From: Geodermatophilus saharensis
GTDB lineage: Bacteria > Actinomycetota > Actinomycetes > Mycobacteriales > Geodermatophilaceae
Length of the DNA: 64,000 nt
Direction of reading: 5' to 3'
Assembly: GCF_900188205.1 (NCBI RefSeq)
Contig: NZ_FZOH01000002.1
Span: 620,001 to 684,000, forward strand
In this document: piece by piece, positions 26,895 to 36,013 of the stretch
How positions within the stretch are numbered: position 1 is the stretch's first letter
How the letters are laid out: each line of letters begins with the position of its first letter
Translations under genes and position numbers: made by a program
The notes under the pieces: model-generated
The model's input: the letters and a program-made list of their open reading frames with translations, nothing else
Told to the model about the DNA's origin: nothing
The model's database searches: none

Positions 26895-26930
26895 CCCGCC
26901 GCCGCCGGCCGGGCGGCCGGCGGCGGCGGG
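26895..26930 (-). terminator. Perfect 16-bp stem hairpin between rhaS and rhaM
   Basis: CCCGCCGCCGCCGGCC, loop GGGC, and its exact complement. It starts 9 nt after the binding-protein stop and ends 21 nt before the mutarotase start. It may partly terminate transcription, or protect the abundant transporter mRNA, separating transporter from enzyme expression. Confidence 0.7.
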
Positions 26931-26938
26931 AGGACGAC

Positions 26939-28027
26939 TCAGAAGTCGAAGTCGTCGATGTTGTCGGCGGTGAAGACGGTGGGCTCGCCGAGGACGACGA
27001 CGCCGTCCGCGCCGACCTCGTACTCGCCGAGGTCACCGGCCTCGAAGGACTCGCCCTCCTCGCCGGTGATCTGGCCGGCGGCCAGCGCGGCGCCGGCGTA
27101 GGCGGCGAGGTAGCCGAGGTCCTCGGGGTTCCACAGCGCGAAGGCGGTGACGGTGCCGTCCTGGACGAACTCGCGCATCTGGTTCGGGGTGCCGAGGCCG
27201 GTCAGCGCGACCCGGCCCTTGTACTCCGAGCCGGACAGGTAGCGCGCGGCGGCCGAGATGCCGACGGTGGTCGGCGAGATGATGCCCTTGAGCTCGGGGT
27301 AGGTCTGCAGCAGGCCCTGGGTCTCCTGGAAGGACTTCTCGTCCTCGTCGTCGCCGTAGACCGTGGTCACGATCTCCATGTCCGGGTACTCCTGCGCGGC
27401 GTACTCGGTCATGAGCTCGATCCAGGTGTTCTGGTTCGTGGCGTTCGCCGTCGCCGACAGGATCGCCACCTGACCGCTGCCGCCGATCTGCTCGGCCATG
27501 AGGTCGACCTGCGTCTGCGCGATGCCGTCGGCCGTGGCCTGGTTGATGAACAGGTCGCGGCACTCCGGGTCGGTGTCGGAGTCGAAGGTGACGACGCTGG
27601 CGCCGCCGCTGCGCGCCTGGTCGAGCGCCCCGCAGATGGCGTTGGGGTCGTTGGCCGAGGTGAGGATGACGTCGGCGCCCTGCTGGGTCAGCGTGTTGAT
27701 GTAGCTGACCTGCGAGGAGGCGCTCGCCTCCGACGGGCCGACCTGGCTGAACTCGCCGTCGATCTCGCCGACGGCGCGCTCGGAGCCGGCGGCGGCGACG
27801 TCGAAGTAGGGGTTGTTGAGCTGCTTGGGCAGGAAGGCGACCGCGAGGTCGGCGGGGATCTCGGCGTCCGGGTCCGCGGAGGCGCCGGCGGCGTCGTTGC
27901 CGCCGCTGCTCCCCTCGTCCTCGCCGCGGGTGGTGCCGCCGCAGGCGGCGGTGGTGAGCACCATGGCGGCCACGGCCAGGCCGGTCAGGCCTCCGCGCAC
28001 GCGGCGGCTGGTCAGGAACAGCGACAT
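26939..28027 (-). CDS. rhaS: Rhamnose ABC transporter substrate-binding lipoprotein
   Basis: 362 residues. A lipoprotein signal (positive head, hydrophobic core, lipobox TTAAC with Cys29) is followed by a Ser/Gly/Asp-rich linker and a periplasmic-binding-protein type 1 fold: VAFLPKQLNNPYFDVAAAGS, GADVILTSANDPNAI, SDTDPECRDLFINQ, TTVGISAAARYL and TGLGTPNQMREFV. This matches RhaS of the rhamnose importer. It is the last transporter gene and is followed by a strong hairpin. Confidence 0.92.
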   Translation of the reverse strand: MSLFLTSRRVRGGLTGLAVAAMVLTTAACGGTTRGEDEGSSGGNDAAGASADPDAEIPADLAVAFLPKQLNNPYFDVAAAGSERAVGEIDGEFSQVGPSEASASSQVSYINTLTQQGADVILTSANDPNAICGALDQARSGGASVVTFDSDTDPECRDLFINQATADGIAQTQVDLMAEQIGGSGQVAILSATANATNQNTWIELMTEYAAQEYPDMEIVTTVYGDDEDEKSFQETQGLLQTYPELKGIISPTTVGISAAARYLSGSEYKGRVALTGLGTPNQMREFVQDGTVTAFALWNPEDLGYLAAYAGAALAAGQITGEEGESFEAGDLGEYEVGADGVVVLGEPTVFTADNIDDFDF

Positions 28028-28067
28028 CGGGTCCCTCTCTTCGGGTGGGTGAGGTGGTGCGGGGAAG

Positions 28068-29084
28068 TCAGGTGGCGGCCGGCCGTCGGCGCCGGCCCCG
28101 GACCCGGGCGGCGACCTGCGGCGCGACGACGGCGGCGATCAGCAGCACGCCGGTGACGATGTTGAGGACGTCGGAGGGCACGTTGACCAGCTGCAGCGCG
28201 TTGCGGACCGAGCCGAGCAGCAGGGCGCCGGCGATGACGCCGAGCAGGCCGCCGCTGCCGCCGAAGATCGACACCCCGCCGAGCAGGATCGCCGCGATCA
28301 CCTGCAGCTCCAGGCCCGTGGCGTTGTCGGCGCGGGCGCTGCCGTAGCGCAGCGTCCAGTAGACGCCGCCGAGCGCGCTGACCACGCCGGTGACCACGAA
28401 CAGCCACAGCTTGGTGCGGGCGACGTCGATGCCGCTGAACCGCGCGGCGTCCTCGCTGTTGCCCATGGCGTACAGCGCCCGCCCGACCGGGGTGGCGTGC
28501 AGCACCACCGCCGTGACGGCGACGAGCACCAGCAGCGGGAGCACGACGGTGGGGATGCCGGTGGAGCCGATCGAGCTGATCGCCCACGTCGTCCAGGCGC
28601 GCGGGAAGTCGGCCACCGCCTGGTCGCCGAGGACGACGAAGGCCAGCCCGCGGTAGAGCGCCAGCGTGCCGATGGTGACCGCCAGCGAGGGCAGCCCGAG
28701 CCGGGTCACGAGGAAGCCGTTGACCGCGCCGAGCACCGCGCCCAGCACGAGCACCAGCGGGACGATCGTCTCCAGCGGCAGGCCGGCCAGCCACAGCCGG
28801 CCCATGACCGCGCTGGACAGGCCGACGGTGCTGGCCACCGACAGGTCGATCTCGCCGGTGACCACGATCAGCGTCAGCGGCAGCGCGATGAGCGCGATGA
28901 CGACGACGTCGAGCAGCAGGAAGCCGGCGTTGCGGGTGCTGGCGAAGCCGTCGACGGTGAACGCCGCGACGACCAGGAACAGCACCAGGAAGGTCGTGAT
29001 GACGCTGCCGCTGGGCAGGGTCGGCCCGCGGCGGCCCGGCGCGGCGGGCGCCGGGGCGGTCGGGGTGGCGGTCTCAACGGTCAC
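28068..29084 (-). CDS. Rhamnose ABC transporter permease (second)
   Basis: 338 residues, about ten membrane segments after a short Ala/Pro head. The BPD-transp-2 (RbsC) signature is clear: LTLIVVTGEIDLSVASTVGL and VIAAILLGGVSIFGGSGGL. Its start overlaps the 3' end of the other permease by 11 bp. Together they form the membrane channel of the rhamnose importer (RhaP/RhaQ in other bacteria; I cannot say which is which). Confidence 0.9.
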   Translation of the reverse strand: MTVETATPTAPAPAAPGRRGPTLPSGSVITTFLVLFLVVAAFTVDGFASTRNAGFLLLDVVVIALIALPLTLIVVTGEIDLSVASTVGLSSAVMGRLWLAGLPLETIVPLVLVLGAVLGAVNGFLVTRLGLPSLAVTIGTLALYRGLAFVVLGDQAVADFPRAWTTWAISSIGSTGIPTVVLPLLVLVAVTAVVLHATPVGRALYAMGNSEDAARFSGIDVARTKLWLFVVTGVVSALGGVYWTLRYGSARADNATGLELQVIAAILLGGVSIFGGSGGLLGVIAGALLLGSVRNALQLVNVPSDVLNIVTGVLLIAAVVAPQVAARVRGRRRRPAAT

Positions 29085-30153
29085 GGCGGGCGTTCCTCCC
29101 CCGGAGGCGGGCGGCCAGGCGCAGCTGCAGCGCGCGGTCGAGGGCGATGGCGGCGAGGATCAGCGCGCCGACGGCGGCGTCCCGCCAGAACGGGTCCAGG
29201 CCCAGCTGCGGCAGCGCGGTGCCGATCGTGGTGAGCAGCAGCGCGCCGAGCGCGGCGCCGTAGACCGAGCCGCTGCCGCCGAAGATGGCGACCCCGCCGA
29301 CGACCGCGGCGGCGACGACGAACAGCTCCTGCCCGGTGCCGGCGGTGGTGTCCAGCGTCTGGAACCGGGCGGCGTAGAGGACGCCGGCCAGCCCCGCCAG
29401 GGCGCCGTTGACGACGAAGGCGGTGAGCACCCGCCGGCCGACCGGGATGCCCGAGAGCCGCGCGGCCTCGGGGGCCGAGCCGATGCCGTAGAGCTCACGG
29501 CCGCTGCGGAACGTGCGCAGGTAGTACCCGACCAGCAGAACGACGGCGACGGCGACGAGGAACAGCACCGGCACGCCGAGCAGCCGGGCGCCGCCGAGGG
29601 ACTTGAACCCGGCGGGCAGGTCGGCGGCGTTGATCTGCAGCCGGTCGGCGCTGGAGGCCCACAGCGAGACCAGCCCGCGGAAGGCGTAGAGCGTGCCGAG
29701 GGTGACCACCAGGGAGGGCACCCCGGCGGTGGCCACGATGACGCCGTTGACCAGGCCGCACACCGCGCCGACGGCCATGCCGGCCAGCACCGCGACGACC
29801 ACGGGGGTGCCGGGCGCCTCCACCAGCAGCGTGCCGGTGGCGTAGGCCGACAGCCCGAGCACCGAGCCGACCGACAGGTCGACGTTGCGGGTGACGATCA
29901 CCATCGTCTGGCCGGCGGCCAGCACGGTGAGGATCGCCGCGGACAGCAGCAGGTCGCGGACGTTCTGCCCCGACAGGAACCGGGGGTTGGCGATGACCGT
30001 GACGACGACCAGCAGCACCAGCGCGGCGAGGATGCCGAGCTCGCGGACGACGAACAGGCGGTGCACCAGCGCCGAGCCGCGGCGGCCGGTGCGCTCGGGG
30101 GCGGCCAGCTCCTCCGGCAGCGGGGCGGGCGTCCGCGTCGTCGGCGCGCTCAC
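29074..30153 (-). CDS. Rhamnose ABC transporter permease (first)
   Basis: 359 residues. After ~35 hydrophilic residues come about ten membrane segments with the RbsC-type blocks [22 protein letters not shown] and [24 protein letters not shown] 30153 overlaps the ATPase stop as GTGA. It pairs with the following permease as a heterodimer. Confidence 0.9.
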   Translation of the reverse strand: MSAPTTRTPAPLPEELAAPERTGRRGSALVHRLFVVRELGILAALVLLVVVTVIANPRFLSGQNVRDLLLSAAILTVLAAGQTMVIVTRNVDLSVGSVLGLSAYATGTLLVEAPGTPVVVAVLAGMAVGAVCGLVNGVIVATAGVPSLVVTLGTLYAFRGLVSLWASSADRLQINAADLPAGFKSLGGARLLGVPVLFLVAVAVVLLVGYYLRTFRSGRELYGIGSAPEAARLSGIPVGRRVLTAFVVNGALAGLAGVLYAARFQTLDTTAGTGQELFVVAAAVVGGVAIFGGSGSVYGAALGALLLTTIGTALPQLGLDPFWRDAAVGALILAAIALDRALQLRLAARLRGRNARRDR

Positions 30154-31715
30154 CGGGCGCCCCCGGTGGCGACGGCGCCCTGCCCGGTCGCGGCCAGCAT
30201 CACGCTGTCCTCGTCGGCGCGGGCGCGGGGGATGTCGTCGACGAGGCGGCCCTCGGCGACGACGAGGACGCGGTCGGCCATGCCGAGCACCTCCGGCAGT
30301 TCGCTGGACACCATGACGACGGCCAGCCCCTCGGCGGCCAGCTGCGACAGCAGCCGGTGCACCTCGGACTTGGTGCCGACGTCGATGCCGCGGGTGGGCT
30401 CGTCGACGATCAGCACCCGGGGCCGGGTCGACAGCCACTTGGCGAGGACGACCTTCTGCTGGTTGCCGCCCGACAGCGTGGACACCGGGTCGGAGAGCCT
30501 CCCGGCCTTGACCTGTAGCCGCTTGGACCACTCGGCGGCCTGCGCCCGCTCGGCGCGGGAGCTGAGCAGACCCGCCCGGGCGAGCTTCCAGCGCCGGGTC
30601 AGGGTGGCGTTCTTCTCCACCGACAGCTCCATGACAAGGCCCTGCTGGCGGCGGTCCTCGGGCACCAGCGCGATGCCGGCGGCCATGGCCGCGGCCGGGT
30701 CGCCCTTCTTCAGCGCCTTGCCCGACACCCGGACCGAGCCGGCGTCGTAGGGGTCCACGCCGAAGACCGCGCGCACGATCTCGCTGCGGCCGGCGCCGAC
30801 CAGGCCGGCCAGCGCCACGATCTCGCCGGCCCGCACGTCGAAGGAGACGTCGGAGAACACCCCGCGGGTGGTCAGGCCGCGCACCTCGAGCACGACCTCG
30901 CCGGGCTCGACGTCGGTCTTGGGGAACAGCGAGGAGACCTCGCGGCCGACCATGCGGCGCACGACCTGGTCGACGGTGAGGTCGCCGGTGGGGTCGGTGG
31001 AGACCCACTGCCCGTCGCGCATGACCGTGATCCGGTCGCAGAGGTCGAACACCTCGTCGAAGCGGTGGGAGATGAACAGCACCGCGGCGCCGGAGTCGCG
31101 CAGCGACCGGGCGACGGCGAACAGCCGCTCCACCTCGACGCCGGACAGCGCCGCGGTCGGCTCGTCCATCACCAGCACCCGGGCGTCGAACGACAGCGCC
31201 TTGGCGATCTCGACCATCTGCTGGTCGGCGATCGACAGGCCGCGCGCCGGTCGGTCCGGGTCCAGGGCGACGCCCAGCCGGTCGAACAGCGCCCGGCACC
31301 GCCGGGCCAGGCCGCGGCGGTCGATGCGGCGGCCGGACAGCAGCGGCTGGCGGCCCATGAAGATGTTCTCCGCGACCGACAGGTCGGGGAACAGCGTCGG
31401 CTCCTGGTAGATGACCGCGATGCCGGCCGCCCGCGCGGCGGCCGGGTCGGCCAGCGTCACCGGCTGCCCGTCGAGCAGCACGCGCCCGGTGTCGGGGCGG
31501 TGCACGCCGGCGAGGATCTTCACCAGGGTCGACTTGCCGGCGCCGTTCTCCCCCACCAGGGCGTGCGCCTCGCCGGCGCGCAGCTCCAGCCGGGCGCCGC
31601 GCAGCGCGGCGACCGCGCCGAAGCTCTTGCCGACGTCCTCGAGGGCGAGGACCACGGCGCCGTCACCGGCCGCACCGGCCGCCGGCGGCACCGGGGGTGC
31701 CGAGGCGTGGTCCAC
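30150..31715 (-). CDS. rhaT: Rhamnose ABC transporter ATPase (two fused nucleotide-binding domains)
   Basis: 521 residues, RbsA-like. The first domain has Walker A GENGAGKS, signature [15 protein letters not shown] and Walker [12 protein letters not shown]. The second has the degenerate [10 protein letters not shown]-loop usual for this family, signature [15 protein letters not shown] and [12 protein letters not shown]. It powers rhamnose uptake. GTG 31715 is chosen because GGAGG stands 8 nt upstream; an in-frame GTG at 31724 directly abuts that site. First gene of the minus-strand operon, behind a TTGACA promoter and LacI-type operator. Confidence 0.92.
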   Translation of the reverse strand: MDHASAPPVPPAAGAAGDGAVVLALEDVGKSFGAVAALRGARLELRAGEAHALVGENGAGKSTLVKILAGVHRPDTGRVLLDGQPVTLADPAAARAAGIAVIYQEPTLFPDLSVAENIFMGRQPLLSGRRIDRRGLARRCRALFDRLGVALDPDRPARGLSIADQQMVEIAKALSFDARVLVMDEPTAALSGVEVERLFAVARSLRDSGAAVLFISHRFDEVFDLCDRITVMRDGQWVSTDPTGDLTVDQVVRRMVGREVSSLFPKTDVEPGEVVLEVRGLTTRGVFSDVSFDVRAGEIVALAGLVGAGRSEIVRAVFGVDPYDAGSVRVSGKALKKGDPAAAMAAGIALVPEDRRQQGLVMELSVEKNATLTRRWKLARAGLLSSRAERAQAAEWSKRLQVKAGRLSDPVSTLSGGNQQKVVLAKWLSTRPRVLIVDEPTRGIDVGTKSEVHRLLSQLAAEGLAVVMVSSELPEVLGMADRVLVVAEGRLVDDIPRARADEDSVMLAATGQGAVATGGAR

Positions 31716-31733
31716 GGTGACCACCTCCGTCTG

Positions 31734-31745
31734 TGAAACGATTCA
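31734..31745. promoter_or_regulatory. LacI-type operator in the rhamnose operon leader
   Basis: TGAAACGATTCA, a near-palindrome with the central CG and flanking A/T of LacI-family sites. It lies downstream of the minus-strand -10 box (about +11 to +22 of the predicted transcript), a repressing position. A sister site lies at 31823-31834. Confidence 0.7.
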
Positions 31746-31762
31746 GCCGATCTGTGGCGCAG

Positions 31763-31792
31763 ACCATAGGGCCGCGTTCGGAGACGTGTCAA
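31763..31792 (-). promoter_or_regulatory. Promoter of the rhamnose transport/catabolism operon
   Basis: On the minus strand TTGACA (31792-31787), an 18-bp spacer and TATGGT (31768-31763). It is the most canonical sigma-70 promoter in the window and points to the ABC ATPase gene. Confidence 0.7.
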
Positions 31793-31821
31793 CGCCCCGT
31801 GGGGACCTCGGCGTCGCGTGT

Positions 31822-31850
31822 TTGACACGTTTCAGGTCAGGGGCGACCAT
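31822..31850 (+). promoter_or_regulatory. Promoter and overlapping operator of the LacI regulator/lut operon
   Basis: TTGACA (31822-31827), a 17-bp spacer and GACCAT (31845-31850). The operator TGACACGTTTCA (31823-31834) covers the -35 box, so the regulator would repress its own operon, including lutABC. Confidence 0.6.
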
Positions 31851-31901
31851 CGGCACCGGACGGTGTCCCCCGTCACGCCCCTGCACCCCGCGAGGAGACC
31901 C

Positions 31902-32933
31902 GTGCCCGCCAGCATCCGCGACGTCGCCGAGCGCGCCGGGGTGTCGGTCGGCACGGTCAGCAACGTCCTCAACCGGCCGGGGCAGGTCAGCGAGGCGACC
32001 CGCGAGCGGGTGCTCGAGGCGATCACCGCGCTCGGCTTCGTGCGCAACGAGTCGGCCCGCCACCTGCGCGCCGGGCACAGCCGCACGATCGGCCTGGTCG
32101 TGCTGGACATCGCCAACCCGTTCTTCACCGACGTGGCCCGCGGCGTCGAGGACGTCGCCAACCGGGCCGGCCTCGCGGTGATCCTGTGCAACTCCGACGA
32201 CCGTCCGGAGAAGGAGTCCGCCCACCTCGACGTGCTCGCCGAGCAGCGGGTGCAGGGCGTGCTGATCACCCCCACCGCCGAGCTCTCCCCGAACCTGCAG
32301 ACGCTGCGCCGCCGCGGCGTCCCGGTGGTGCTGGTCGACCGGCGCGCGCCCTCGCCCGACCAGTGCTCGATCGCCGTCGACGACGTGCTGGGCGGGCGGC
32401 TGGCCGCGGAGCACCTGCTCGAGCGCGGGCACCGGCGGATCGCCTTCGTCGGCGGCGCGTCGGGCCTGCCGCAGGTGCAGGAGCGGCACGCCGGCGTCGA
32501 GGCCGCCGTCCGGGAGGCCACCGGCAGCGACGACGCGCTCGTCGTCTTCTCGCCGGAGGTGCTCACCGTCGAGGCCGGTCGGGAGGCCGCCGCCCGCATC
32601 GTGGGGACACCCGCCGCCCGCCGCCCGACCGCCGTCGTGTGCGCGAACGACCTCATGGCGCTGGGCGTGCTGCAGGAGATGGTCCGCCAGGGCGTGCGGG
32701 TGCCCGACGACGTCGCCATCGTCGGCTACGACGACATCGACTTCGCCGCGGCCGCCGCGGTGCCGCTGACCTCGGTGCGCAAGCCCCGCGTGGCCCTGGG
32801 GTCGCGCGCGGCGGAGCTGCTGCTCGACGAGGCGCGCGGGGAGGGGCACGTGCACGTGCAGGAGGTCGTCGAGCCCACGCTGGTGGTGCGCGAGTCGAGC
32901 GTGGTGTTCCGCGACAGGGAGGGGTCCCGGTGA
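31902..32933 (+). CDS. LacI-family regulator of rhamnose/lactate genes
   Basis: 343 residues. The helix-turn-helix and hinge ASIRDVAERAGVSVGTVSNV followed by LNRPGQVSEATRERVLEAI are standard LacI. The effector domain has IGLVVLDIANPFFTDVARG, VPVVLVDRR and CANDLMALGVLQ. GTG 31902 has GAGGAGACCC before it. It diverges from the rhamnose operon, and LacI-type palindromes occur at both promoters. Its stop overlaps lutA (GTGA), so it is cotranscribed with the lactate genes. Rhamnose or a rhamnose phosphate is the probable inducer, by context. Confidence 0.9.
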   Translation: MPASIRDVAERAGVSVGTVSNVLNRPGQVSEATRERVLEAITALGFVRNESARHLRAGHSRTIGLVVLDIANPFFTDVARGVEDVANRAGLAVILCNSDDRPEKESAHLDVLAEQRVQGVLITPTAELSPNLQTLRRRGVPVVLVDRRAPSPDQCSIAVDDVLGGRLAAEHLLERGHRRIAFVGGASGLPQVQERHAGVEAAVREATGSDDALVVFSPEVLTVEAGREAAARIVGTPAARRPTAVVCANDLMALGVLQEMVRQGVRVPDDVAIVGYDDIDFAAAAAVPLTSVRKPRVALGSRAAELLLDEARGEGHVHVQEVVEPTLVVRESSVVFRDREGSR

Positions 32934-33703
32934 GGGTCGCGCTGTTCGCCACCTGCCTGGTCGACACGCTGGTGCCGCAGGTGGCCCGGGCGACGGCGGT
33001 GCTGCTGCAGCGGCTCGGCCACGAGGTGGTCGTGCCGCGCGACCAGGCCTGCTGCGGGCAGATGCACGTCAACACCGGCTACCGGCGCGAGGCGGTGCCC
33101 GTCGTGGCCAACCACGTGCGCGCCTTCGCCGGCGCCGAGGCGGTCGTGGCGCCGTCGGGGTCGTGCGTCGCCTCGATCCACCACCAGCAGGCGGCCGTCG
33201 CCCGCCGGGCCGGGGAGCACGCGCTCGCCGAGGAGGCCGAGGCGCTGGCCGCGCGCACGTACGAGCTGTCGCAGTTCCTCGTCGACGTCCTCGGCGTCAC
33301 CGACGTCGGCGCCTACTACCCGCACCGGGTCACCTACCACCCGACCTGCCACTCGCTGCGGCTGCTGCGGGTCGGTGACCGGCCGCTGGCGCTGCTGCGC
33401 GCCGTCCGCGGGCTCGACCTGGTGGAGCTGCCCGGCGCGGAGTCCTGCTGCGGGTTCGGCGGCACGTTCTCGGTGAAGAACGCCGACACCTCGACGGCGA
33501 TGCTCACCGACAAGATGGCCAACGTGCTGTCCACGCACGCCGAGGTGTGCACCGCCGGCGACGCGTCCTGCCTGATGCACATCGGCGGCGGGCTCTCGCG
33601 GCTGCGCTCGGGCACCCGGACGGTGCACCTGGCCGAGATCCTCGCCTCGACGGAGGACGACGTGAGCCCCACCCAGACCACCCGGCCGGCGGTGCGGGCA
33701 TGA
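32930..33703 (+). CDS. lutA: L-lactate oxidation subunit LutA (CCG-domain Fe-S protein)
   Basis: 257 residues with two CCG domains: ACCGQMHVNTGYRRE and SCCGFGGTFSVKN, plus APSGSCVASIHH and YHPTCHSLRLL as further cysteine/histidine positions. LutA/B/C form the iron-sulfur L-lactate dehydrogenase first described in Bacillus (YvfV-YvfW-YvbY), feeding electrons to the respiratory chain. The GTG overlaps the regulator stop. Confidence 0.92.
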   Translation: MRVALFATCLVDTLVPQVARATAVLLQRLGHEVVVPRDQACCGQMHVNTGYRREAVPVVANHVRAFAGAEAVVAPSGSCVASIHHQQAAVARRAGEHALAEEAEALAARTYELSQFLVDVLGVTDVGAYYPHRVTYHPTCHSLRLLRVGDRPLALLRAVRGLDLVELPGAESCCGFGGTFSVKNADTSTAMLTDKMANVLSTHAEVCTAGDASCLMHIGGGLSRLRSGTRTVHLAEILASTEDDVSPTQTTRPAVRA

Positions 33704-33705
33704 CC

Positions 33706-33727
33706 GTGCACTTCCGCGGACGTGCAC
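33706..33727. repeat. Palindromic repeat PR22, copy E
   Basis: GTGCACTTCCG followed by CGGACGTGCAC, one mismatch pair. It starts 3 nt after the lutA stop, inside an operon. Confidence 0.85.
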
Positions 33728-33738
33728 CGGGCACGACC

Positions 33739-33760
33739 GTGCACGTCCGCGGCACTGCAC
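33739..33760. repeat. Palindromic repeat PR22, copy F
   Basis: GTGCACGTCCG followed by CGGCACTGCAC. Its left half equals the complement of the right half of copy E, so E and F can also pair with each other. It lies 14 nt before the lutB start, close to the ribosome site. Confidence 0.82.
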
Positions 33761-33773
33761 GGAGGAGAGCCGC

Positions 33774-35297
33774 GTGACGACGACGCCGCCGGACGCCCGC
33801 ACCGACCCGACGCCGCTCGCGCCGGGCGCCCCCCGCTCCGGGACGACGTTCCTCGGCCTGCCCACCGCGCCCCGCGGGGTGGGTCACCTGCGCGGCGAGC
33901 AGCCCTTCCCCGACGCCGCCCGCACGGCGCTGCGCGACGGGCAGCTGCGGGCCAACCTCGGCCGGGCGACGACGACCATCCGCGGCAAGCGCGCCGCCGT
34001 CGTCTCGGAGGTGCCGCACTGGGAGCAGCTGCGGCAGGCCGGCAAGGCGCTCAAGGCCGCCACCATGGCCCGGCTCGACGAGCACCTCGAGGAGCTCGAG
34101 CGGCAGGTCACCGCGCGCGGCGGCACGGTGCACTGGGCCCGCGACGCCGCCGAGGCCAACCGCATCGTCACCGAGCTGGTGCGGGCCTCCGGCACCGACG
34201 AGGTGGTCAAGGTCAAGTCGATGGCCACCCAGGAGATCGGCCTCAACGAGGCGCTCGAGCGGGCCGGGATCAGCGCCGTCGAGACCGACCTGGCCGAGCT
34301 GATCGTGCAGCTGGGCGAGGACGCCCCCAGCCACATCCTCGTGCCGGCCATCCACAAGAACCGCTCGGAGATCCGTGAGATCTTCCGGCGCACCATCCCC
34401 GGCGTCGACCCGGGCCTGACCGACGACCCGCGACAGCTGGCGATGGCCGCCCGCGCGCACCTGCGCGAGCGGTTCCTGCGCGCCCGGGTCGCCGTCAGCG
34501 GGGCCAACTTCGCCGTCGCCGAGACCGGCACCCTCGCCGTCGTCGAGAGCGAGGGCAACGGCCGGATGTGCCTGACGCTGCCGCGGACGCTGATCACCGT
34601 CATGGGCATCGAGAAGGTCGTGCCGCGGTGGGCGGACCTCGGCGTCTTCCTGCAGCTGCTCCCCCGCTCCTCCACCGGCGAGCGGATGAACCCCTACACC
34701 TCGCTGTGGGCCGGGCTCACCCCCGGCGACGGGCCGCAGGAGTTCCACCTCGTGCTGCTCGACAACGGCCGGACGGCGGTGCTCGCCGACGAGGTGGGCC
34801 GCGAGGCGCTGCACTGCATCCGCTGCTCGGCCTGCCTCAACGTCTGCCCGGTGTACGAGCGCACCGGCGGGCACGCCTACGGCTCGGTCTACCCCGGCCC
34901 GATCGGCGCGGTGCTCTCCCCGCAGCTGACCGGCGTCGAGGACAACGCCTCCCTCCCGTACGCGAGCTCGCTGTGCGGCGCCTGCTACGACGTCTGCCCG
35001 GTGGCCATCGACATCCCCTCGATCCTGGTGCACCTGCGCGCCGAGCACGTCGAGGCGCAGCAGCGGCCCACCGCCGAGGCGGTCGCCTTCCGCGGCCTGT
35101 CCCGGGTGATGAGCAACCCGCGGCTGTGGCGCCTCGCGCAGCGCGCCGCCGGGCTCGGCCGGTTCCTCGCCCGCGGGCGGCCGACGCTGCCGGCCGCGCT
35201 GCCCCCGCCGGCGAGCGCCTGGACCCGCACCCGCGACCTGCCCACCCCGCCCAGGAAGACGTTCGTGGAGCAGTGGACCGAGGAGCACCGGTCGTGA
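33774..35297 (+). CDS. lutB: L-lactate oxidation subunit LutB (LUD domain, 4Fe-4S)
   Basis: 507 residues. The LUD domain spans residues about 70-300 (VKVKSMATQEIGLNEAL, VSGANFAVAETGTLAVVES). Then two 4Fe-4S motifs: CIRCSACLNVCPVY and CGACYDVCPVAIDIP. This is the electron-transfer core of LutABC. It starts with a GTG after GGAGGAGAG, 70 bp from lutA; two palindromic repeats occupy that gap. The C-terminal ~80 residues are basic and Pro-rich, as in homologues. Confidence 0.93.
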   Translation: MTTTPPDARTDPTPLAPGAPRSGTTFLGLPTAPRGVGHLRGEQPFPDAARTALRDGQLRANLGRATTTIRGKRAAVVSEVPHWEQLRQAGKALKAATMARLDEHLEELERQVTARGGTVHWARDAAEANRIVTELVRASGTDEVVKVKSMATQEIGLNEALERAGISAVETDLAELIVQLGEDAPSHILVPAIHKNRSEIREIFRRTIPGVDPGLTDDPRQLAMAARAHLRERFLRARVAVSGANFAVAETGTLAVVESEGNGRMCLTLPRTLITVMGIEKVVPRWADLGVFLQLLPRSSTGERMNPYTSLWAGLTPGDGPQEFHLVLLDNGRTAVLADEVGREALHCIRCSACLNVCPVYERTGGHAYGSVYPGPIGAVLSPQLTGVEDNASLPYASSLCGACYDVCPVAIDIPSILVHLRAEHVEAQQRPTAEAVAFRGLSRVMSNPRLWRLAQRAAGLGRFLARGRPTLPAALPPPASAWTRTRDLPTPPRKTFVEQWTEEHRS

Positions 35298-35914
35298 GCG
35301 CCCGCGAGGAGGTGCTCGGCCGCATCCGGACCGCGCTGGGCGGCGACCGGCCGCGGGTCGCCGTCCCGCCGCTGCCGGCGCCGCGCTCCCTCGGCCGGGA
35401 CGAGCTGCTCGACCTGCTCGCCGAGCGGGTCGAGGACTACCGCGCCACCGTGCTGCGCTGCGCGCCGGACGAGATCCCGGCGACCGTCGTCCGCGGGCTC
35501 GACTCCGCGCTCGGTACCGGGTGGGACCCGGCCGGCGTCGTCGTCGCCCCCGGGGTGCCGGCCGCGTGGCGGCCCTCCGGTGCTCCCGAGGACGACGGCC
35601 GGCCCGCGGTCGGGCTCGCCGCCTTCGCCGCGACGCTGACCGGCGTGGCGACGGCGATCGCCGAGACCGGCACGCTGGTCCTCGACGGGTCGCCGCTGTC
35701 CGGGCGGCGGGCCCTGTCGCTGCTGCCCGACGTCCTGGTGTGCGTGGTCGAGGCCGCGCAGGTGGTGCCCGACGTGCCCGACGCGCTGGCCCGGCTGGAC
35801 CCGCTCGCTCCGCTGACGATGGTCAGCGGCCCCTCGGCGACGTCGGACATCGAGCTGCAGCGGGTCGAGGGCGTGCACGGCCCCCGCACGCTGGTGGTCG
35901 TCCTCGCCGGCTGA
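35294..35914 (+). CDS. lutC: L-lactate oxidation subunit LutC (LUD domain)
   Basis: 206 residues, a single LUD domain: VSAREEVLGRIRTALGG at the start, then TGVATAIAETGTLVLDG and LTMVSGPSATSDIELQRVEG with the C-terminal HGPRTLVVVL. The GTG overlaps the lutB stop. It completes LutABC. In this locus the lactate is probably that made by the rhamnose aldolase/dehydrogenase. Confidence 0.92.
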   Translation: MSAREEVLGRIRTALGGDRPRVAVPPLPAPRSLGRDELLDLLAERVEDYRATVLRCAPDEIPATVVRGLDSALGTGWDPAGVVVAPGVPAAWRPSGAPEDDGRPAVGLAAFAATLTGVATAIAETGTLVLDGSPLSGRRALSLLPDVLVCVVEAAQVVPDVPDALARLDPLAPLTMVSGPSATSDIELQRVEGVHGPRTLVVVLAG

Positions 35915-35937
35915 GGTCCGGCCGGCGCCCGTTGCCG

Positions 35938-35987
35938 ACCCGGTGTCGCCTCACGCGCCCTGGGACAGCCCCACGTCGACACCCGGC
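35938..35987 (+). terminator. Imperfect hairpin after the lut operon
   Basis: CCCGGTGTCG (about 35938-35948) can pair with CGACACCCGG (35977-35986) with one bulge, and GGCGCC blocks outside can extend the stem. It lies 24 nt after the lutC stop. No T-tract. Confidence 0.4.
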
Positions 35988-36013
35988 GCCGCAGGTGGCG
36001 CGCCGGCACGGCC

